DNA of 64,000 nucleotides from assembly GCF_001039355.2 (NCBI RefSeq), contig NW_019773958.1, forward strand, positions 371,254 to 435,253, written 5' to 3'. A program made the translations under genes and the position numbers. The notes beneath the pieces are model-generated. The model worked only from the letters and a program-made list of their open reading frames with translations, ran no database searches and was not told the DNA's origin. This DNA comes from Lingula anatina (Eukaryota; Brachiopoda; Lingulata; Lingulida; Lingulidae). Position 1 is the first letter of the stretch. Every line of letters starts with the position of its first letter. Below, piece by piece: positions 33,201-46,853 of the stretch.

Positions 33201-36200
33201 TACTGTAAACCTGTTTGTAACATTAAAATATTTGTCACCAAATACTATATTTAGACCCTTGCCAGTTCTAAGCAGGGTTATTATCAACATATCTTACCAT
33301 ACATGTAGATAATATTTTATATTTTATGTATTTTTATTATTCTGTTTTTCTCAATTTTTTTATGGAATGTGACTTAAATTAGATAGAAATATACTTTGAT
33401 TCATTGATATATCACACTGGCATTAAAGGCTAGTTGGTAAAATGTATTAAATTTTATATCAGTGTAAATAACTACATATTAACTTGGATGGCAGAAGTGG
33501 AGAGAGGGTGTGTGTCTTGATAGAGATCTTTTGAATGAGAAGTTTACTACACTTCACCAAAAGAAGTCCTTTTCACTTACCTTTTAATGTGGTCAAAGAA
33601 GCTGCCTTCAAAAATGCTCTCCCTTTCTCCTGGGAGTAACCCAGCAAAAGAGTGCTACTTTTCACCACCACCCATTTTCAAAGAAAATCCAGACAGAAGC
33701 ATGTTTCCCACCCCACTCCTCTGCTTCTATTCGAGCATAAAGAAATTGTAATAAAAAAGAGATTGTTTATGAGGAATCCTTATTTTAAAAGAACTTCAAC
33801 AAGATGTGTTGTTTTTCAAAACATCCCTACTCCCCATCCCCTCTCTTCCCCCCCCCCCCTCCAAAAAGAAACACAGAAAAAACTTCATGTTGTCCAAATC
33901 TATAAGAAATAAATTCAGACAACATATGTCAATTAATACACCCTTCTCCACCTCTCCATTCTTGATTAAAGTTGCATAAAGGACCAACTTGTGTCTGTAT
34001 TGTGAATTCTGATGCAACCATCTGACTTTGTTTTGCACTGGGATATCACAGGTGATTATTGCCTATTGGATTCACGTCACAATGTTATTGGTTGCTGTTT
34101 TCTAACCTGTTGCACAGTTTTGTCATTTTATCCCAAACAGCATATACGGTTTATGATGAGAACAATGGTTGTTACTGACAAATACATATGTCACTGCTTC
34201 ACTACAGATATTTTAGCTATCTGTTATTTTCTGAAGCATGGGCCTGTTGCTCCATAATTTTAAATTGATAAATAAACAGATTTGAAGTTGTTAGCCCCAA
34301 TTATCTCTCTGGTTTGAAAATGAAAGACAGGAATTTTTTTAAAAATTCAAATCTTTCTGTTGATAAAATACTGATGGCAAAAATTGTTTAATCCAAGCTG
34401 TTGATGTTTTATTAATTTTAAAGAAATAAAAGACAGTTTGTACTTTTTTTGGTTGGTTATCTTAAGGTTCAAATCAAATGTCAACAGGCAAAAAAGCATA
34501 AACCTTGCAAGTTGGCAATTTTGAATACTTTTATTTCTAGTGCGTGTTGTAAATGACGATTTACAAATGATTTTATCTTCAGAAATTCTGTAAGGATGAA
34601 AGGTTTTTTATTTCAATTTCCCTAGGGTGTAGCATCAGTGTAATTTCCATGTTTAATCATCAGGTTATCTTCAATTGAAATGCATTTGGTGTGAAACCAC
34701 ATGGCATATTCTGCACATTGTCTTTTTTTGTCTAAATTTGCATTGACAGTAAACAGATGGCCGAGAGCTGCCTGTTCTATTACCAGGATCTTTAGAGTCA
34801 ATTCTTTTCATGTTTTCAATTTTTATTTTATATATTTCTGGAAATGAATGATTTTTTTTTTTTTTTTTTTTTGAATATTGAAAAAATATCTCATGAATCT
34901 CTAAAATATTTTTTTAAAAAAGTAGTTCAGATGGAGCTTGTAATACGAAAGCACAGTCCTTTTTCATTTCAACATATATCGTTTACATATATTAAAACTA
35001 AAAATGAAACTGATAACAATCACATCTCATACCATTTATTTCTTACACTTTTTTCTGTCTCCTACACTTTAAGGCGTCTGCCATGCTGAAGGCTGCGGAC
35101 TCTACATCCCAGTTGGATGGAGAGGGGCCAGTCAATGTGGAGGGGCAGCAGTATGTTGACAGCAAGTCCTATGTAACATTGGAGATTGTGTTACACAGGG
35201 CTCTGGTGAGGAGGAGACAGCCCGAGGAGCTGGCCAAAAGGTAAAAACTGATGAGGTTATCCCAAATGCCTCTGTCAGATGAGAAATGGACAACCCACAG
35301 TTACCTGTCTATACCACACTGTTTTTGTAATAAAAATTGGAGCAAGCCTAATAGATAGTAATTTGCGGTATTAAAAGTGGCGATTTATGAAAGTTATAAA
35401 GAATATATACATGTACATAGGCTGTATGTTTGGGTAGAAAAGTAATACTCTGATGATTTAAGTTCTATGCCATTTCTCAAGTTGAGTTAACTAAGGAGGT
35501 AAAAAAGTCTACTTTTGCAGAAAAGGACCCCCTTTTGAAAATATAGATGGCTCCCATCCTAAAGTCATTTATCTTTCCATCTTTTAAAGGATCAAAATGA
35601 AGATTTTTTCTCCTGTTACAGTTCATTTACTCTTATAGCTTTTCTGAAAATTTCAAATTTTATGAAAATTAAAATATTTATAACGATTTAAACAATCTAT
35701 TTTCTCCCAGGGTAGCAGAATATATTCCACCAAGGCCATTGTTTCCCAAGAGAACCAATGGCGCACAGCGGGTGAGATTCTTATGCTTTACCAGACACTA
35801 TTTTTTTTCTCTATGAAAATAAATGACTTGAATATTAATGGGCTCAGTTTTTAATTGGTTATCTCAATTCAAATGCGACGTGGTATGTAAGTTGTCTTGC
35901 ATCGTGCCCTGATTAGAATAAATATATGTGATACAAAGCCATGATTGTCTTACAAATATACTTGGTTAGTCTTACTGGAGAGATATCTAGTGATTGTTAT
36001 ATTGATATTGATGGAAATCTTTTTTTTTATTTCTCTCATTTAGGCTGTTGAAGATTTCCACAATCAAATAGCAAGTGTGTTCAGCATGGCCCTTGATGAG
36101 TTCAGGTAATTGTTCTTGACAAAGCGATTCAATATTTTTAGCCAGATAATGGCTTTTTTTTTTTCAAGGTCTTGCAGACAACGACATGCATCAATCTTTC

Positions 36201-39200
36201 CTTTCTATCTAAAAGTCCACCCTCTGTGCAGGGTATGACTGCCATGGTGAAATGTGTGAATAATGTAATGAAAAAAATTGTGAGTGATATTATGAAAAAA
36301 TGCAGATATTTATTAATAAGCTTGTGTGCTGTCCTGTTGTAGTAGTCTAAGCCTGCAGATGTAAAAACAATTTTGCACTCAATAGTTTATGATGATGTTG
36401 ATGATGGTTATTGTTGTTGTTGTTGTTGCTTAATACAAAGTCTTTTCTTGGTTTATTCATATTAAAAGAATCAATCTACTAAATCATTTATAGGCTTATG
36501 ATTTAAGAAACCAATTAAAATGATAAGAAAATGTGTTTTTGTTACTCAGGGAGAAGTTTGCTGATGAACTGGGGGACACCTCTGTGACAGCTTCATTAGA
36601 GGACATGGAGAAACGGTATGTTAGGAGGGACATATGTAAACCTTTATTAAGCTCATGTCTGAAGCTCTCTTTAATAGAAATTGGGTCAAAAATGCAAAAA
36701 ATGTTTGTATATGAGTGTCATTTTCTTTGCCTGTACATTGGAGATAAAGGCTTTTTACCAATGAATGCTGTAAGGAGAAGTCATTAACAAACAAAAACTG
36801 TGAAGAAGAATCCAGATTTAATAGTTCTGAAGAATAGAATCCGTAATTCACCCCTGTTAAACTGAAAAAGGTAAAATCGACCATCTCTTGATATGTTTGA
36901 ATGTGCAAGGGTCACTGCTCATGTTCTGTTGCATTTCGTCAAATTTCAGGAGGCAGAAACTCATCTTTGACCTGAACTCCAGTGGGAAATATTTTGCCTT
37001 CAAAGAACAACTGAAGCATGCAGTTGTGAAAATTGTTAGGGAGAAGTATCTGAAAACAACAAGTTTTGCAACTGATGAAGAACTGCAGGTAATTGCAGAC
37101 TTGGGTGTAATTTCTGTAGAATGTTTGGGCAAATAGTGATATCTTTGCTGTACTGGGTATGAATACATTGTAGGCCGTTCTTATTTGTCATCGCCTCCAA
37201 AATCCACATCTTTGGTCTTATTTTTTGTATTTAAAAAAAGAAGGCTTATTTGTCTCCTTAAAACTAACATTTAGAATACTGGGCTTTTTTCTTTTTCTTT
37301 TTTTGCCTTTTGTTTTTGTGAACAATTTAAAGATCATGCATCACCTGCAGTACCTAATGAAAAAATGGAATTTTGATTAATTTTGATTTTCCTGATGGAT
37401 TGTATCATGTTGCTATTACCCAGGCTTTCCTGAGTGAGCTGTATGTGTACCTAATGGACCAGATGCACATTGGGCTGAGCAAGGTTTTATCTCTGGAGGA
37501 TAAGACACCTGTTCCAGAACCTCTGGCAACAGATGCACAGCTCAAACATTTTGCCCGTGAAGCAGAGGTCAATGAAAACTTTGAATTGGCTGCTAAATAT
37601 TACCAAGAGGTGAGTTGAAACTTTAAAGTAAAGCCAAACAAAATTGATGAAGTTAGTAGACTGGTGGGACAAATCCTGAATGTGGGGAAATTAGTTGTTT
37701 TCTTTCAAATTCAAATTGAATAATATTAATAAATAAATAATTATAAATAAATAAGAACTTTGGCATTGGTTTCGTAAGTGGGAGAAATTGAAAATTGACC
37801 CCAGGAAACACCGTAATACCTATGATCTTATGGTCAAAAATTACCCACACTGTGGATGTGGCATTTCCTACCACACGAAAAAAAAAGTACAGTCTATTTT
37901 TTAAGAGGTAGGAGCAACTGTTATTTGATGTTTTGTTTTGTGGCTTTAGGGACGCCTTTTCACCGCACCCTTTTCCTCCCTGTTAGAATTACCATCATGA
38001 TTTATATAAAGGGCAAAGTAGTTTGGTATTTTAAATCTGATCACTTTGGAGAATTGGTATATAGTTTCGCTTACCAATAGTGTTTCAAGGTTTCAGGTGT
38101 CTGTCATCTCATCAACCCAGGCCTCTTCAAACAACTCTAGTGGGTGCAGGCCTTTAGGCTGTGAGGGGTTTGGTGTTATTTTACTTCATTTCCCATTTAA
38201 GTACAAAATTTCATCATTTAGGTAATGACACCAGATACAAAGTCACAGACTGTTATCCCAGATAATGTAAAATTACATGTATCAGACCTTTTTTTTCTAT
38301 TGCGGGAAATGAGAAATTATGGTTGACCAACCTTCTGCAAGACAGTCATGAAACATGTACATTCAATTTGAAACAATTTGAAACCATCATTTTTGCCACT
38401 TTGATGTAAACAGTTATAAGTATGGTATTAATGGCCTTAATTTCTAAACTTGATTATAGTTACTGTAATTATAGTTACTGTATACATATACATTACTGCT
38501 GTAACCACACAAATTTTTGCATTTTTTTTGTATTAGTATATAGCACTTTATTAAAAGCCCTTGATTGTTCAAAAATTACTTCTTTTCCAATAATGAAAAT
38601 AATAATAATTTGTCTGTCAAGTACAATTGTACCTAATGTCTATTATTTTGATGATTGGACAACACAAACACGCTTTTAGTATACTTAATTGGAATCAAAG
38701 TGTCCATTTACATTGTTTGTGGAGATTAGAATTGCATTTGCCTGGGCATGAAATGTCTGCATGGACTCTTCTTATCTGTATGCAGTGCATTGTGACTGGG
38801 ATTTTAACATGTTAAGTTTAACATAGGGAAAGTAGAATCCAAAACAGAAAAAAAATTACTTGCAGCATATTTCATTCAAAGAATTTGCTGTGACTGTGAG
38901 AATTTATTAAACCTGAGGGAAAAATTTTAAGTCATTTTGACATATTTTGATATTTTCCTTCATACTTTGAAAGCCTTCACATCTCTAAGGAAATTTATAT
39001 AATTGTCCCTATTTATCTGATGATAGATGAACATAAGAAAAGTGTACATGAAATCCTTAATTCTCTTAATCCTTAATCCTATCAAGATTTTGTGTTAAAA
39101 AAACAGCAAATGTGCTTAATAAAAAAATGAAATTAAAAAAAAGAAAAAAAAGCATGCAGGCTGTTTGTAGTAGTCTAGTAAGAACAAATTCTGTAAATGA

Positions 39201-42104
39201 TGCAAATTTAATGTTTTTCCAGAGAATTGCAAGAAACAAGGCTGACCCAGAAGCCTGGTTTGACTACGGCACATTCTGTCTTTATATATCTGATATCCCC
39301 AAAGCAGAGGAATGCTTCAAGGAATGCATTGCCATCAACCAGAGACATTTCAATGGGTGAGCATGGTGGACTTGTACTGCATACAGTTGACCTAATTGTA
39401 AAAACATTGTAAAAAACCTAAATTTTATGTAAATACCAACCACATGATTTTGATAGCAGATCAACAAAGAGTTACATCTTGTATCATATCAATACAAATA
39501 GCATTTTGTTTCAAAAGTGATGATATGAAACTTAGGAAGATTTGCACACCTTTTTCTGTTAAGTAAAGCACCAAGAATGCCCATATAAAAATCAATACCA
39601 CAAATTACATTCTACATCTGTGCTTGAATAAGGCATTTTCAGCTTTAGTTCAGTTCAACTTTTTACAATAGTTCCCTGATAATTGAATAACCATCCACTC
39701 ACGTATTGTATCCCTTATTTTCATCATACTTTTTTTTTCCAAAATTTTCAGCCTTATCTTGTATGGTGTAGTGTGCGCAATGGAAGAAAGAAATGATGCA
39801 GCAGAGACCTTCTTTGAGACAGCCACAAGAATTGATCCACACAGCACTTTAGCTTGGACCATGTTAGGTAGGGGAATAGGTTAATGCCATATGCTTGGCA
39901 GACAGTGTGTTAGTTGAGACTTATTAGCCCCTTTGAAAGGATGTGTTTATTATTATAATTATTATTATTTCTGATTGTATGTTAAATTGTGCATCTCTGT
40001 ATAATAATAAAAAAATTGTACATAAAAAGATAATCAGTTTGACATATGGAATCATAGTGGATTGAAGGTTGAGTTCTTACAGTTAAACAGTCACACCCAA
40101 TACAACATTGCATACTTAACTCTCTTAAAAATAATATATTGCAGGATAAGTGTGGACCTTTTACAATAGCAGTGTAATATAAGTAAGATGTTTTTTACAC
40201 TTACAGGCTTGTTTTATGATGGTATTGGCAATGACATTCAAGCTGAGATGGCTTTCCTTGAGGCACAGAAACAAAATGTTTACAATGCCAAGCAGGAACT
40301 GCTTGCATCCCAGCCACCTGTCAAGGAGAGAGAAGAGGCAGGAGATCACTTTGACACCTCTCCATCAAAAGGTGCTAAACATAATTTTGATTTATTATTG
40401 ATGTATATGGTACAGACATGCTGATCGATACCTTTGGTCCTACCAATCAGGAAAGTTTTCTAGAACTGGTGGAAATCTGTAAAGTTGGCCAAGAGACCAC
40501 CAACAATTTAGAGAGTTGCCATTTTGAATTTGTACTTTGTCTGGCAAAAGGCCTTTGTCCTGGCCTAATTTTTCATACATGTAACTGCATGTTTTTCCGA
40601 ATGTCCATCTGCTTTTAAAGTTTTCAGCATGTCTGTTAGTTACTTGTTAGTAGGAGGGTGTGGATGGGTACAAAAGGTTTTGAAGAACAATAACTTTGCT
40701 TGTTTAGTATTCCTACAGTACTTTCCAATCTTTGCCCCCCCTCCCCTTCTCCTTATTAGGTAATGCTGTAATATTTTATCCTTATTAAGCATTTTTTTCT
40801 GGTTTACTGTATATCTTCTTGAAAAATATCAGTAAATGCTGTAAAGTATAAGATGGCCTTATCTTATGTGAAATTAGCATGTGTGTGAATAATTTAACTA
40901 AAATCTGATTGTTGAATAAATCTTAAATGTGGTGTAGTCTGCTGTGGGAGCTTTTTTTGAAGGTAGATATAATGCTAGTAATTCAATTCTTGTAGCATCA
41001 TATTTTTTGCAAGTTTTATAATCCACTCAGTTTGCGTGCATTGAAGTCATCAAGCAGTATGGCCTTGAGATTCTGAATAACAAATTTGTGTAATTTGGCA
41101 GGTGTTTTATTATAATCTTGTTATTATCTTATTATTTTTTTAAGGAAATTAGGAACCATTTCACAATTTTCAATCATCATGTTCATTTATTGTTATTTTG
41201 AGGAAAGCAAATTGTTTCATGACACAAAACAATGTTAGAAATTGTTTCATACTCATTTTGATCAGGAAATCTAGCAAACATGCAAAGGTGAAAGAAAATT
41301 GACTTTACATTTTTGCACCAGTAGTTTGTGGCTTTTTATTCATGTGTTTATTCATATAATCACTAATGGATGCATCTCTAACCCGTATGTCATGAAATAA
41401 TGTAATAAAAAAACAGACAGACAGATGGACAGATAAAATATGAAAGGTCAATTATACACATAATGAATGAAATATGTAACTTACTGTACTCAAAGGACCT
41501 CTGACCCAGAGCCAAACTTTTCCAGGAATAGTTAAGACTATTTTGGATTTTCTGCAACATATAGTTAAGGTTTAATTTAGAATTGCCCCATTTATATTTC
41601 AGAGACCACCAGGCCAGAGAGTCCAGGTAAAACTCTACCTGAAATCAAGCAGACGCCAGCCACTCCAGCTGCACCATCTACGTCCAAAACACAAGCACCT
41701 GCCAGCAGAAAAATGTCACTTGGAAAGAAGCCAGGTGGGACTTAAAGTTGAGGCAAAATGGAAAACCGAAAAAATTAAAAATCACCTGTTTAATTATTAA
41801 ATATGTAGTTATCAGCAATATTTGTACAAGTATTATTTTATTATTTTATCCAGTTTTATTTCGGCTAATATTTTTTATCAGCCTTAAACTTAGTATGATG
41901 CATTTTATGGTTATCCATACTGCATAGTTTATTTGGTATTCTATAAAGTTGACTGTAAGTGTGTGACATTGAAGAAATAATGGCCTGTTTTTATCTCAAC
42001 AATGTTGATTAAAGAGAATTGTCTTTATGGTTATACAATGTAAGAATATGGTTGCTGGAAACTTAAATGATCAAACCTCACACAAACACTATTTTACAAA
42101 CAAT

Positions 42105-42187
<83 letters not shown>

Positions 42188-42773
42188 CAAAAAAGACAAA
42201 TGAAAGACAAGCTTTTGTTGGCTGGCTTACAACTTGGAATAAGAACTTGGAATAGCATAGTTATTCACATTTTGATGAAATACATGTAGTATCAAAACAT
42301 TAATGTCTGATATACTTATATACTTGTATCAACTCTTCTAGTGGGGCCAGGATCCATGGGGAGCCGTACCAGCAGCAAGGACAATGTGAATTCCAATCAC
42401 CCTGGCAGTCGACCCAGTAGTCGCCATGCTCGTAGTCCAGTCCCCACCCCCCTTCAGACAGAGGAGGAGCCCCCGCGAATACCGACCCCAGTCCCCAAGA
42501 GCAGTATTTACATGAATGCTGTGGAGTGGTTGTTGGAGGCAAAGGCTGCTGTGGTGAGTGGCTGGATCCTGTATGTCACAGTAAATTAAATTGAGGTTAT
42601 TGCAATAACTATACATTATGACACAGTACTGGTACAACACAATGGCTAGGATAGATCTGATAATTTAAATAGAACTTAGCACAAGATTATGTTGTCTTTA
42701 TACCTAAATAGGGGGTTCAAATCCATGGCCTCTATACAGAGATTTTTTTCACTGTACCACCCAGACTTCTTGC

Positions 42774-42820
<47 letters not shown>

Positions 42821-45800
42821 TTGTTTTTTGCTTTTTCATATTTATTTATTTATTTTCATTGTATATGATAAAAGTACCATTCATAAAAATATCTGACATT
42901 AAGAACCAGTCAATTTTACCATAGGTTATAGCTTGGATTATTGGCAAATTTATCTGCAAGTTGAAACATTGTTTTAGTTTGTGAAGAGCCCTTTTGTTCA
43001 TATATTGCTATATGTGCACTATTATCTCTCTCTCTTTGGTGTGAAATATGTCCAAATGAAATGTCTAACTTTAGTTCACTGAGAGAGGTCTCAGCCATAG
43101 ATGATTGCTCCCCATCTTGAGGGGTTAGAAACTGAATAACAGATGGTTATCCTATAACTTCAGTTCACTGAGAGAGCCCTTGCTCATGAGTTGCTGTCCC
43201 CGTCAGGAGGTCCCAGTGCTGACTACCACATCACCCTGGCCAGGCTGCACATACACAAGAAGGAGTTTCCAGGGGCAAGACTGGCCCTAAATGAAGCTTT
43301 ACAAATAGACCATGAGGTGAGAAAGGGTTGAAATAATTGAGAGATTGAGTGAGTGAATTAGCGAGCAAGTGAGTTCGAGTGTGAATTAAGCATACAAATA
43401 TTATTAGATTGCGTAGATTATTATTATTTATGTAATTACTTTGTTATAAGACTTCTATATGGTATGTTACGGGGGGGGGGGGGTGCAACACCTGGATCAT
43501 CTGATTCTCATGGCATTGTTACAGGAACACACAATAATAAATGTTTAAAATAAGTGCTACCTTTGCTGTCTGTTTTTCTTTGGTATCTGGCATGAGAATA
43601 ATTTGGCATTTTCATAGCAATTATATTTTGCATCCCCCATACATACTGTTTGGAAGTATCAGGTGTCACAGGGCCTTATCTTGTTAGCTCGAGGGCATGC
43701 TTTTTTCTCTAGTAAATTGCCATAACCTGTCAGAATTAAACATGTGGAAAAAATGAATTATTATCTTATCTTGCCCTCCCTTTTGATTAGTTTTCAACTC
43801 GAGTGTGTTATGCAGCTGGACAAGTCTTTCTTTTCTGTCAGAGCTTTGTATTTGTGCTTTATATTTATGGAAAAAAAAGTAGAATTGGATCAAAAGTAAT
43901 TTCTTTGTCTTCATGGAGATAGTGATTTATGTTGATATCAACAGACTGCTCACAGAACATGTTGGCAGATGCAGACTTTTATTTTCCTTGGCTAATTATT
44001 TTAATTGTCCAGTGATATGGCCACAAAGGACAGCAGCACTGTTGAAAGCTGACGGTGCTGCTTATAGAATGATTTACTTAGGAATTATTTCACTCCTCGT
44101 TCCATTTTGTATAGGTTGAATTGTACGAGTTTGTAAGAATGGAAAAAAGATATTAAGATTGAGTTTGATTTCACTTCAAAATGGATAGAAAACAGTATGA
44201 GAAGGTGACATAGGCACAATATATACTCAGCCTGACTATAAAACAATCTGAAAAACCATACTAAAGCAAAAATGTTTGATTGATTTAGTTAGTTAGTTTG
44301 CTTTGTAGTACATATTTATGTGATATTTTGATTTGTTACCTGTTTGATAGATAAACATCATAATCATTGTGACTTGTTGTCATGTTAAATAAAAGTAATT
44401 CTTTTGACTTTTTTCTAGAACCCTGATGCATGGGCATTCCTTGGTCACCTGAACTACCTGTCAGGCAACCTGCAGGAGGCTAAGGGCTGCTATGAGAGAA
44501 CCCTCTCCTTCATTGGGGATCCCTCAGAGAGCCACTCCATATACCTAAGACTGGCTTCTATTTACCTGGAGGAGGGACAGGTGAGGGGGAGGGGAAATAT
44601 AAAACTTGGAATTGATTTAAATAGAGCAAGAGTGAATGAATCAAGACTAAAAAATAAAAATAAAATAACATGATGAATAATGATTATAGGTGATAATTTT
44701 GAATGAAATATGAAAGAGACTGAAGGGAGCGATTTAACAATTTAAAAAAATTCAAATGAATCGTTATGTTGTAACTCTTTCATTTTACCTTAGTCAATTA
44801 GTCTACTTAGTCTTTAAGTTTGATAGTCAAAAAGTTTTAAGTATTTGCCAATTAATATATTTCAGTTCCTTGAAGCCAAGAAGACATTCCTGATGGCCTG
44901 CAAGAAGTCTGCCTCCTGTGTGTCTTGGCTGGGAGTGGGAATTGCTTGTTATAGGGTAGGGATTTATCATTTTTTGTCTTTTTTGTCTATGAGTAGAATA
45001 TTCTCTCTTAAGGCTATCACGTCATGTTTTTTTTAAAGGTTATGAGACTTTTCAGAAAGTGGCTTTGTTAACTATTGTACATAGAGCTCTTATTTAAACC
45101 AGGTGAAGTCCAAATGGATGTAGAAAAAAGTCTTTTCAAAAGTTTTAAAAGGAAAAAGTTTGAGACATAGGGATGGAAAAAAAAATGCTAAAACAATCAA
45201 TTTGTAAAAATTCCAACATGTGCAGGTAATTGAAAAGAATACCAAGTCAACTGTTGGAGTGCAAATATGTTGTCTGCTTTATGTATGATTTAAATGTTGC
45301 TCTCATCTTTTTAAACCTATTTACTTTTTCTTCATATTTTCAAAGTATTTGTTTATTTATTTCTACAGCTAGGTGAATTGTCAGAAAGTGAAGATGCGTT
45401 ATCAGAAGCTAATATCTTGAATAACACAGACCCTGAGGTTTGGGCATACTTGTCTTTAGTCTGTCTGAAAACAGAGCGTCAGTTGGAGGCGGAACAGGCA
45501 TACAAATATGCTTTGAAGGTGAGATAAATGGTTTATTGCCCTGTAAACATAATATTGGCTATCAGCATTGTTATATAGTTTGATAAATGGTTGGGCTGTT
45601 TTCATAAATTATATGAGAAAATTAAAATTTAAGCATGCTTTTGGTCAATTGCATTTTTCTTTTTTTCATGTTTGCACTTTGATATGTTTCTTATATGTAT
45701 TTGTATTGTCTAGTATGAAACTGTCTAAAAGTCAGTATAACTAGGGCAGCATCTCTTTACACTCCTGAGCAGACATACATATATAGTAGAAAATAGGCAT

Positions 45801-46817
45801 GACAAACAGACAAATTTACATTTTCTACAGTGTACCAGAAAAAATTAATAATATATCTATTGTACACAACAGATATGCCATGGTTTCACCATAAAACATT
45901 ACTTAAATTATTGTGATTGCAATTTGCCTTTATGGCTGAATATTCAGTCTTTCAAAGTGTTGATAAAGATAAAAAAGACAAAGAAAGGTTGTTATGGCAC
46001 TTAATTTTCATTTATATGATAACTTGCTGGGCTATAAAGTAATATATAATTCTAACCACATATGCAGTGTCTTTCTTAAGTACTTAAATCTTTTTCACCC
46101 ATCAATTATATAGTTGTCATGACATTACTGTAAAAGGACATTCCAAAAATGCAGTAACATGGTCACTATGACTTAAATAGTTAAAGTTAAGGTTGTATCC
46201 AAAGTTTTAATCTAGCATGTCTGTCATAAATTATGCCACGGAAATGGGATTCTCACTGGTTGTTAAGTATTTTTGTTGCTGCGGGCATTTTGTGTCTTGT
46301 GATCTTTGTACCTTTCAAGATTCACATATATACATACAACAATAAAAAGAACTGGCAGTGCCATATCTCACATAATTTCATTGAAATTGGGATTTAACTT
46401 TATGGATGGATACAAAGGGTGCTATGCATGAAAAAACTAGAAAAGTTCTCAGAGAGCACAGGCCTCTGCCAAAGCATTCTCATTATTTAATTAATCAATG
46501 GATGACCACCAAAAATATATTTATTCTTAGATAGCCCATTTCTGACCTAGCCTGAAATTTTATCAAACTTTGTTTATAACTTTTTGAGTTAGGCTGTTAA
46601 CTAACAAACCAACAAACTAAGGCAAAAACATAAACACTTTGGTGGAGGTGAAATGCAATAAATTTCACTCCATTGTACTCCATAGACTACTTAAAGTAAA
46701 TGCTAAGTAAGTCTGCTAGATGAAAGAAAGAGGAAAGTTACTAAAAGGATATTTCAAGCTAAAAGCTCAAATTGCTTGCACGACTTTTTCCAGAGATCAG
46801 TTAAAAATAACACAGCA

Positions 46818-46853
<36 letters not shown>

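Noticed and set aside
42067-42255. Open frame with an Ile-Tyr-Leu-Phe repeat
   Set aside because: It is the translation of an ATTT microsatellite.
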